NCBI RefSeq assembly: GCF_019645835.1
Contig: NZ_CP080998.1
Coordinates: forward strand, 496,001-560,000
Length of the DNA: 64,000 nucleotides
Direction: 5' to 3'
Source: Mycolicibacterium holsaticum DSM 44478 = JCM 12374
Lineage (GTDB): Bacteria > Actinomycetota > Actinomycetes > Mycobacteriales > Mycobacteriaceae
The position numbers were made by a program, and so were the translations under genes. Of this stretch, positions 57,996 through 64,000 are shown piece after piece; position 1 is the stretch's first letter; each line of letters starts with the position of its first letter. The notes below the pieces were generated by a model. It did not search any database, was not told the origin of the DNA, and worked only from the letters and a program-made list of their open reading frames with translations.

Positions 57996-60205
57996 TCTTG
58001 GTACCCGCCCACGCGTCCGAGGGTGGTGTTGAACTTCTGCATCAGGGAGTTGATGTGCTCGTATTCAGCCATCGATGCCGTCAACTGCGAGTCATAGATA
58101 CTCCAATCCTCAGCGCTGATCTGGCTCGGGGGAAGCAACCTGCCGTTGCTATCGAAGAAGCGCTCTTCGATATGCGGATTGCCGGCATCGACGAACTGCG
58201 ACGCAACGGTGTACTGAGCCTGCGTGTACTGATACGCGATCGACTGCTCGCTCGAGGTGAGACCCACATCTGTGATTGCGCCGTCCTTGTCGAACTTGAT
58301 GCTGCTCGCCTCCGGCGGAGGGCCGACGAACGTATCGGCGATTGCGTTGGTGGCCAGATCACCACCTGGAGCGTATGAGACCACACTCCGGATGATGTCC
58401 TTCTTGAACTCGTATGCGGACTTCGCGTTCTCCGCCGCCTGTTGGGCGTTCATCTCGCCGTTGCGGATGTTCGACAACGTTTCCTGGCTCATGCCACCGT
58501 CGATAACGCCCAGCAGGCGGGCCGAAGACTCCAGATCGTCGATGCGAACATCTCCCTTCGGCATATCGGGATGCTCCTTCGCATACTGGGCGAACGACTG
58601 TTGCATATCGACTGCATTCTGGTAGGCCGCCCTGTTCCACTCTCGCGCCGCATCCGGCTGCGAATCGATAACGGCGAAAAGCCCTTTGGCGTTGTCCATC
58701 GAACCGTGAAGTTCGTCGATCCGACGAAACGGCGTGTCGACAGTCGGCTGGTCTGTCACTAACTCTTCCTGGTACGGCATCAGACCGTTGGAGAACGCCT
58801 TGACCAGTTCTGGGTTCATGTCGCCGATCTGGCGGTTGCCGTCGATCGCCAGCAGCTTGTCGCTCTCGCTTCCCAGGAACTCGGCGTAGACGTTGGCGGT
58901 CTCGGCGGCGATCTGCCCCTGCGGACCCGTCGAGTTCGCGGTCCACTCGAACAGTGAGCCGGCGGCCCTTCCGTCGTCGTTCCACTCGTGGCTGGACACG
59001 TCCATCATGAAGTCCCGGCCGTCATCGCCGTGGGTTCCGGTGATGTGGTCGTGCACGATCTGGTGATCACGCCCTGCTGATTCGAAAATATCCTGCAGCA
59101 CAACGTCATACTGCGGACGCGACCCGTCGCCGGGCTGACCGGTGCTTTTTTCCCAAAGCGGTGCGTCCATCATCCGGTCGGCCTTGCGCATCATCTCGCG
59201 ATCCAGCTCGGTACCGGTCTGGAACCGCGGATCACCGTCCTTGACGATCGCCGCGACGTCCTTCATCTGCTGGTCGTAGAGGAGTCCGGGCGACTTGATC
59301 GCGTCCTGCACACTGCGGGGAAGGTTCTCGAACTTCTGGTCGTCGGGCGCCACCTCACCGGTCTCGGCCTCGGGGAAATCGATGTCGTCGTTGGCCATCA
59401 GCTGCCACGAGTCGCCCACGATGTTCCCGCGCTCGCCCAATCGGTCCTCGGCGGCTTTGAGGTCAGCCACGCTCATGTCCTTCATCTGATGCTGCATCTG
59501 GCTCAGGTATGCGCTCTGCTCGGCCGACAGTGGCGCGGCGCCCGAAAGCTGCTCGGGGGTAACGGAATCAAGTGCCTGGTCAACGCGCGCTGCGGCGTCC
59601 TGGCCACCCTCTTCGAGCGCTTCGCGCACGTCCTGCTCGGCACGCTTCTTGGTGTCCTCGGCGGCCTTGTCGTCGAGGACATCGCCGCCTGCGGATTGCT
59701 TATCCCCGAACTTCTGGTTGCCGAGTACGCGGAACTCGTCTTCCAGCAAGCGGATACGCCCTGCGATGGCGTTGGACTCGGCGCTGCTCTGCTGCACGAT
59801 CTGCTGTAGTTGCGCCAGACCTTTCTGCGCGATCACCACGCGCATCTGCTCACCGGCCTTGCCCGGCGGCGCGCTGTCGGCGGCGTCAAGGACCCACGTG
59901 CGCAGTGCGTCGAGGTTGCGACGGCCGATATCCACCGACCGCGCCGAGTTGTCGACCTCGGTGGCCAACCGGCGGTCGAGGTCGGCGAGCGTCGCGATCA
60001 CCCGCTGATGCTCGGTGTTGGCCGCGTCGTACCGGGTGGCCGCGGCCCCGGTCCACCGCGAGCCCGGGGCGGCCGACTCGAGGTGGGTGTGCAGTCCGCG
60101 AAGTGCGCTGCTGTTGTCGTACCCGTTGCCGGTCTGCGGAGTGCCCTCACCGTAGGTCGAGCGCGCATCGGACCACGTCGACAGGAATGCGTCGATCACA
60201 CTCAC
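57992..60205 (-). CDS. Large WXG-type (ESX-like) protein with a conserved C-terminal domain
   Basis: A 737-aa protein without signal peptide. The N-terminal 190 residues are helical with a WTG turn at 51-53 (SRWTGAAATRYDAAN) and long coiled stretches, as in EspA/EspE-type or WXG100-like ESX substrates. A charged linker (180-290) leads to a C-terminal domain of about 400 residues that is duplicated in the downstream lipoprotein. It is probably an exported protein. GTG 60205 has GATACT 6 nt upstream. No esx or eccC genes are in the window. Confidence 0.75.
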   Translation of the reverse strand: MSVIDAFLSTWSDARSTYGEGTPQTGNGYDNSSALRGLHTHLESAAPGSRWTGAAATRYDAANTEHQRVIATLADLDRRLATEVDNSARSVDIGRRNLDALRTWVLDAADSAPPGKAGEQMRVVIAQKGLAQLQQIVQQSSAESNAIAGRIRLLEDEFRVLGNQKFGDKQSAGGDVLDDKAAEDTKKRAEQDVREALEEGGQDAAARVDQALDSVTPEQLSGAAPLSAEQSAYLSQMQHQMKDMSVADLKAAEDRLGERGNIVGDSWQLMANDDIDFPEAETGEVAPDDQKFENLPRSVQDAIKSPGLLYDQQMKDVAAIVKDGDPRFQTGTELDREMMRKADRMMDAPLWEKSTGQPGDGSRPQYDVVLQDIFESAGRDHQIVHDHITGTHGDDGRDFMMDVSSHEWNDDGRAAGSLFEWTANSTGPQGQIAAETANVYAEFLGSESDKLLAIDGNRQIGDMNPELVKAFSNGLMPYQEELVTDQPTVDTPFRRIDELHGSMDNAKGLFAVIDSQPDAAREWNRAAYQNAVDMQQSFAQYAKEHPDMPKGDVRIDDLESSARLLGVIDGGMSQETLSNIRNGEMNAQQAAENAKSAYEFKKDIIRSVVSYAPGGDLATNAIADTFVGPPPEASSIKFDKDGAITDVGLTSSEQSIAYQYTQAQYTVASQFVDAGNPHIEERFFDSNGRLLPPSQISAEDWSIYDSQLTASMAEYEHINSLMQKFNTTLGRVGGYQE

Positions 60206-60211
60206 CGGACA

Positions 60212-60217
60212 AGTATC
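60212..60217 (-). promoter_or_regulatory. Leaderless -10 (GATACT) of the WXG-type gene
   Basis: The hexamer lies 6 nt before GTG 60205; the two-gene unit therefore has its own promoter. Confidence 0.5.
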
Positions 60218-60229
60218 CCAGCCTGCCGG

Positions 60230-61984
60230 CTACCTCGGTGCCACGAATCCGACCGGCCCCGCGGCGATGCACACCGACAACGCGGCGGTGTTCGCCTGCA
60301 CGTCGATCGCGTCGCCCGCGCCGGCAAGCCGGACGTACACCCTGTTCAAGCCCGGTTTCACCGGCACCTTGACCTCGTCACCCTCCGAAAGCGCCATCGT
60401 CATCGACCCGTCGCTGTTGGCCAGGTAGTTGATCTCCGCCGTCCAGTCCGCGGGCAGCAGCGGACCGTCCAGCGGCATCCGAACGGGCGCGTCCGGTTGC
60501 ACCAGGTACCCGCAGTTGGGCGCCGGTCCCTCGGTGATGGTGCGCACCCACGTGACCGTCCCGTCCACCAGTCGGCCCGTGCTGTCCAGCATGCGCAGCT
60601 CGGTGGTGGCCGACGCGAACTCGGGCCGGTTCCGCAGTAGCGCGAACATGTGGCTGGCGCGGTTCTCCGGTCCGACGACCCGCTGCAGCACCATCGGGTC
60701 GACCTCCTGGTCGAGCATCGGCGCGCTCGACGTCCGTGCGGCCTCGGCCAACCCCGCCACCGCGTTGCGCAGATACGGCTGCGCCGGGTTGTCGCGCCAA
60801 CTCGTGACAAACGTCGAGGTGGAGTACAGGCTGCTGGCCACGAACGCCGCGGCCAGCGAGCACACCACCACTGTGCGGGTGCGCGAGGCGTCGAGCCATC
60901 TGCTGCCCGGCCGGTTCGGTGCGCACAGGCCGACGGCGGCCAGCAACGTCAGCACCACCACGAGGTCGGGCAGATACCGCAGCGTCTGCGCCAACTCCAG
61001 CGCGGTGAACCGCGACGACCGCATCAGATAGATGGGTATCTGACACGCCGCGGCGTAGCCGACGGCCACCAGCCACACCACGCCGATGCGCTGTTTGCGG
61101 ATGAAACTGACCGCCACCACCGCGGCCAGCGTCAGCCAGCCCAACACCATCACCGTCACCGGCGGCGTGCCCCACGGTGACGCCGGCGCCCAGCGTTGCC
61201 AAACCCACGGTCCGCCAACCAGTCCCGGGACGATACCGTGTGTCACCGAGCGGCTCAGCAGATCCCATGTCATCGCCACGTCGCCGCTCCAGCGCTTCTG
61301 GTCCACCACGATGAGGTACACGACGATCCACGCGGCCGTCACCACCAGACACGGCACCCACAGTCGAATCCCGCGCCGCCACACCACCGCAACCGATCCC
61401 GCGGCGGTGACGTGGGCCAACAGCGCGACGATCGTGAACGCGACGAACGGGATGACGGCCGCTTTCTCGAAGAACAGCAGACCGCCGATGTACACCAGCG
61501 TGCCCGTCACCGCATAGCGCCGATTGCCGGTGCGCACCAGCAGTATCGCGTCCCCGCACACCCAGGCCAGCGCCGCCAGCATCGGCAGCGAGTTCAGCGC
61601 CGCAGCCCACCACGCGAACCCGGGTACAGCCAGCGGAGTGAACAGCGCGAACGTCAACGGCGCCAACAACACCGGCCGCCAGCCGAGGATGACGCGCAGG
61701 GTGCGCAGCAGTGCCAGCGACGCCAGCAACTGCAGCACCACCAGGCTGATCGCCGGTCCGATCCAGCTCAACGGGGCCACCCTGGTGATGCCACCGGCCA
61801 GCAGGAACGCCGCGGGCATGACGTGGCCGTCGTGGTCGTCGAACAGGTAGTGCGCGGACAGCAGGTCGTACGTACCGGCCCGGCCGATCAGAATCAGGTC
61901 GTCCCAATAGAAATATCCGCTGAACGCCAGCACCGCCCGGATGACCAGCTGCACCGCGATCAGTGCCACCGCGGCGCCGGCCAC
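60230..61984 (-). CDS. GT-C-like polytopic membrane protein (Rv3635-like)
   Basis: A 584-aa protein with about 11-12 transmembrane helices and a soluble C-terminal part of about 180 residues. After the first helix comes FSGYFYWDDLILIGRAG; an acidic pair in the first external loop is typical of GT-C glycosyltransferases that use polyprenyl-phosphate sugars, so a role in envelope glycan synthesis is inferred. GTG 61984 is used because the frame upstream overlaps galE. It follows galE by 19 bp on the same strand. It corresponds to Rv3635, reported as essential in tuberculosis screens. Confidence 0.8.
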   Translation of the reverse strand: MAGAAVALIAVQLVIRAVLAFSGYFYWDDLILIGRAGTYDLLSAHYLFDDHDGHVMPAAFLLAGGITRVAPLSWIGPAISLVVLQLLASLALLRTLRVILGWRPVLLAPLTFALFTPLAVPGFAWWAAALNSLPMLAALAWVCGDAILLVRTGNRRYAVTGTLVYIGGLLFFEKAAVIPFVAFTIVALLAHVTAAGSVAVVWRRGIRLWVPCLVVTAAWIVVYLIVVDQKRWSGDVAMTWDLLSRSVTHGIVPGLVGGPWVWQRWAPASPWGTPPVTVMVLGWLTLAAVVAVSFIRKQRIGVVWLVAVGYAAACQIPIYLMRSSRFTALELAQTLRYLPDLVVVLTLLAAVGLCAPNRPGSRWLDASRTRTVVVCSLAAAFVASSLYSTSTFVTSWRDNPAQPYLRNAVAGLAEAARTSSAPMLDQEVDPMVLQRVVGPENRASHMFALLRNRPEFASATTELRMLDSTGRLVDGTVTWVRTITEGPAPNCGYLVQPDAPVRMPLDGPLLPADWTAEINYLANSDGSMTMALSEGDEVKVPVKPGLNRVYVRLAGAGDAIDVQANTAALSVCIAAGPVGFVAPR

Positions 61985-62003
61985 CCGGTTGGGAAGCAGA
62001 AAC

Positions 62004-62981
62004 CTATCCGGGATAGGCCTCTCCCGCCTGCCGACGGGCGACCCACGCCGACCGCACCATCTCCTCCAGCGAGTGCCGCATCTGCCAGTCGAGGTCGCGG
62101 CCGGCCAGGTCCTTGGACGCGACGATGCGGGCCGGATCACCGGGCCGGCGCGGCCCGACGGTCGGTTCGAAGTCCACGCCGGTCACCTCCCGGATCGCGG
62201 TCATGATCTCGCGCACCGAGGTGCCGTTTCCGCTGCCGAGGTTGTACACGGCCTCGACCGGTGCACCGGCGTCCAACCGCTGGGCCGCGGCGACATGCGC
62301 TGCCGCCAGATCCGATACGTGGACATAGTCACGCACGCAGGTGCCGTCCGGGGTGGGGTAGTCGTTCCCGTTGATCCGCGGTGTCTCCCCGCGGTAGAGC
62401 ATGTCGAACACGACGGGGAACAGGTTGTGCGGGCTGACGTCGAACAACTCCGGCGCACCGGATCCCACCACGTTGAAGTAACGCAGGCTGGTGTGCCGCA
62501 GCTCGGTGGCGTGTGCGACGTCACGCAAGATCCATTCGCCGACCAGTTTGCTTACCCCGTACGGGGATTCAGGCGTGGTCGGCGTCTGCTCGGTGACCGT
62601 GTCGACGTCAGGGGTGCCGTAGGTCGCGGCGCTGGACGAGAACACCAACTTGTCGGTGCCCACCGACGTCATCGCCTTGAGCAGGTTGACCATCGCCGTG
62701 ACGTTCTGCTCGTAGGTGTGCAACGGTTCGCGTACCGAAACGCCCGCGTATTTGAACCCCGCGATATGGATGACGCCGGTGACCCGGTGCTCGCGCAGCG
62801 TCTGGGTGATGAGTTCGGTGTCGAGCAAGGTGCCGCGCACCAACGGCACGCCCGGCGGGACGAACGCTTCCAGCCCGGTCGACAGATCGTCGAGCACCAC
62901 CACCGGCAGGTCGGCGTCGCGCAGCGCACGCACTACGTGCGAGCCGATGTACCCGGCCCCGCCGGTCACCAGCCAAGTCAT
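62004..62981 (-). CDS. galE: UDP-glucose 4-epimerase
   Basis: A 325-aa extended SDR. It has the NAD motif VTGGAGYIGSHVVRAL, IHIAGFKYAGVSVREP, the catalytic SSSAATYG and YGVSK (Tyr-x3-Lys), and RYFNVVGSG. It interconverts UDP-glucose and UDP-galactose for arabinogalactan synthesis. ATG 62981 has GGAGAG just upstream. Its neighbours, a GT-C-like protein downstream and a flippase upstream, support an envelope-glycan operon. It corresponds to Rv3634c. Confidence 0.95.
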   Translation of the reverse strand: MTWLVTGGAGYIGSHVVRALRDADLPVVVLDDLSTGLEAFVPPGVPLVRGTLLDTELITQTLREHRVTGVIHIAGFKYAGVSVREPLHTYEQNVTAMVNLLKAMTSVGTDKLVFSSSAATYGTPDVDTVTEQTPTTPESPYGVSKLVGEWILRDVAHATELRHTSLRYFNVVGSGAPELFDVSPHNLFPVVFDMLYRGETPRINGNDYPTPDGTCVRDYVHVSDLAAAHVAAAQRLDAGAPVEAVYNLGSGNGTSVREIMTAIREVTGVDFEPTVGPRRPGDPARIVASKDLAGRDLDWQMRHSLEEMVRSAWVARRQAGEAYPG

Positions 62982-63052
62982 CTGCTCTCCCTCGCCGTCG
63001 TTTGAAGTGGCACCTTCGGCAGCATAGGTGCGCCCGCCGCCGGCCCGCGTCG

Positions 63053-64000
63053 TCACCGGGGGCTCTTGGCCAGCGCGGCCATGTGCACGGCGATGCCCAC
63101 CAGCGGACCGCACAGCAGCGCGATCACCGTGCGGGTCTCCAGGGGTAGCGGAAGCAGCAGCAACAGCGTTGATGCGACCGTCGCCGACACCCAGCCCAGC
63201 GAATAGGCCCGGTGCAGGGCCGCCGCGACCGCCGCCGCGCCGGTCAACGTCAACAACGCGATCGCCACCGCCGCCCCGGTCAGCCAGGCCAGCAGCGCGC
63301 CGCCGGCCAGGTATTCGGGGCCGAACGCGGTGCGCAACAACCACGGCCCGAACACGCCGGCGGCCAGCACCCCGGCCAACCCGACACCGGTCACCACCGC
63401 CGCCGGGGCCGCCAGCGCCCGCAACCGTTCGGTGCGCTGGTCGACGAAGTGCGCGATCAGGTTGCCCTGCATCGCGGTCAGCGGGACCAGGAGCGGGGCC
63501 CGAGTCAGCGTCACCGCCAGGATCACCACACCGCCGGCCGCGCCCAGCTCGCCGGTGGTGGCCTTGAGCAGCACGGGGAAGCCCATCACCAGCACCGCGC
63601 TGGCCCCGGCCGCGGCGATCGAATGTGCCGCACCGCGCAGAAACGTCGCGGTGCCGCCCGGTGTCAGCAGCCCGGCGGCCTCGCGGGTCGACGGTGAAAC
63701 GATCAGCATGATCAGCCACGCCACCGCACCGGCCACGGTGGCCCACAGGTAGCCGACCAAGCCCCACCCGACGACGAACGTCACCGCGGCCACGATCACC
63801 CGCAGCCCGGCGTCGGTCACCATCAGCGCCCCGTAGGGCGTCCACCGGTTCAGCCCGGCCATCATGCCCAGCAACGTGGCGTGCAGGCAGAACCCGGCCA
63901 GCCCGACGGCCAGCAGCGCGGCGCTGAGCCAGCGCGACGCCACGAACACCTGCGCCGACCACAGCGGCGAGGTGGCGATGATCAGCCCGGCGGCGACCAC
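63053..64000 (-). CDS. Polysaccharide-flippase-like membrane protein (5' end off window)
   Basis: The C-terminal 315 residues of a polytopic protein with about ten hydrophobic helices. The pattern LLKATTGELGAAGGVVILAVTLTRAPLLVPLTAMQG and FGPEYLAGGALLAWLTGAA is typical of Wzx/MVF-superfamily flippases for polyprenyl-linked sugars, and resembles Rv3630. The start lies beyond base 64000. It is 71 bp upstream of galE on the same strand. Synteny and topology support the call; the substrate is unknown. Confidence 0.78.
   Translation of the reverse strand: MVAAGLIIATSPLWSAQVFVASRWLSAALLAVGLAGFCLHATLLGMMAGLNRWTPYGALMVTDAGLRVIVAAVTFVVGWGLVGYLWATVAGAVAWLIMLIVSPSTREAAGLLTPGGTATFLRGAAHSIAAAGASAVLVMGFPVLLKATTGELGAAGGVVILAVTLTRAPLLVPLTAMQGNLIAHFVDQRTERLRALAAPAAVVTGVGLAGVLAAGVFGPWLLRTAFGPEYLAGGALLAWLTGAAVAIALLTLTGAAAVAAALHRAYSLGWVSATVASTLLLLLPLPLETRTVIALLCGPLVGIAVHMAALAKSPR

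Overview
This 64 kb window is high-GC chromosomal DNA of a Mycobacterium/Mycolicibacterium-type actinobacterium. From about 10.4 kb rightwards the gene order follows the M. tuberculosis stretch Rv3684 down to Rv3630: cds1, metallophosphoesterase, ponA2, whiB4, bagB-bagA, RidA, MBL hydrolase, crp, nth-tlp-nudix-marP, ephE, acs, Ms1 RNA, 6C RNA, ssd-tad, sftH, cspA, topA, adenylate cyclase, DNA polymerase III delta prime, galE. The dpp genes and the PE_PGRS genes that interrupt that order in M. tuberculosis are absent. Names resting on this synteny are from memory plus visible motifs; no search was run.

Region 1 (1-9652) is an accessory redox-stress island ending near a tRNA-Pro gene whose 3' end faces it. 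It holds a thioredoxin-reductase-like flavoprotein without its redox cysteines, DUF5709, an SDR, msrB-msrA, a 51-aa membrane protein, transaldolase, a ctaD-type oxidase subunit I, a molybdopterin sulfite-oxidase-like protein with its own flavin reductase and zinc-ribbon partner, a DoxX-like membrane protein and a SigH-like ECF sigma factor. A near-identical palindrome centred on TCACCCGGGTGA lies upstream of three transcription units.

Region 2 (9766-35897) is conserved backbone: cell wall (ponA2), redox sensing (whiB4), acid resistance (marP), cAMP signalling (crp), acetate activation (acs), two conserved regulatory RNAs (Ms1 and 6C), and the ssd-tad pilus operon. Many backbone genes have a TANNNT hexamer 6-8 nt before the start codon, consistent with leaderless mRNAs. 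The Ms1 promoter carries a near-consensus CRP site between -35 and -10.

Region 3 (35940-45801) is an accessory locus between the tad operon and the Rv3651-like gene. It has an arylsulfotransferase-like protein, a NodU/CmcH-type carbamoyltransferase, two tiny ORFs (one frameshifted), a CrtI-like FAD oxidoreductase, a cytochrome P450 and an MMPL exporter. Four copies of CAGTR-N6-TACTG sit in front of its divergent transcription units. It looks like an uncharacterised biosynthesis-and-export cluster under one regulator, and is the best candidate for a new system here.

Region 4 (45892-64000) returns to backbone: PAS/GAF-like protein, SftH helicase, cspA, topA, membrane adenylate cyclase, holB and tRNA-Thr. 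It then carries an accessory pair, a large WXG-type protein and a lipoprotein paralogous to its C-terminal domain, and an envelope-glycan group (GT-C-like membrane protein, galE, flippase running off the right edge). No IS element, integrase, CRISPR array or rRNA was seen.
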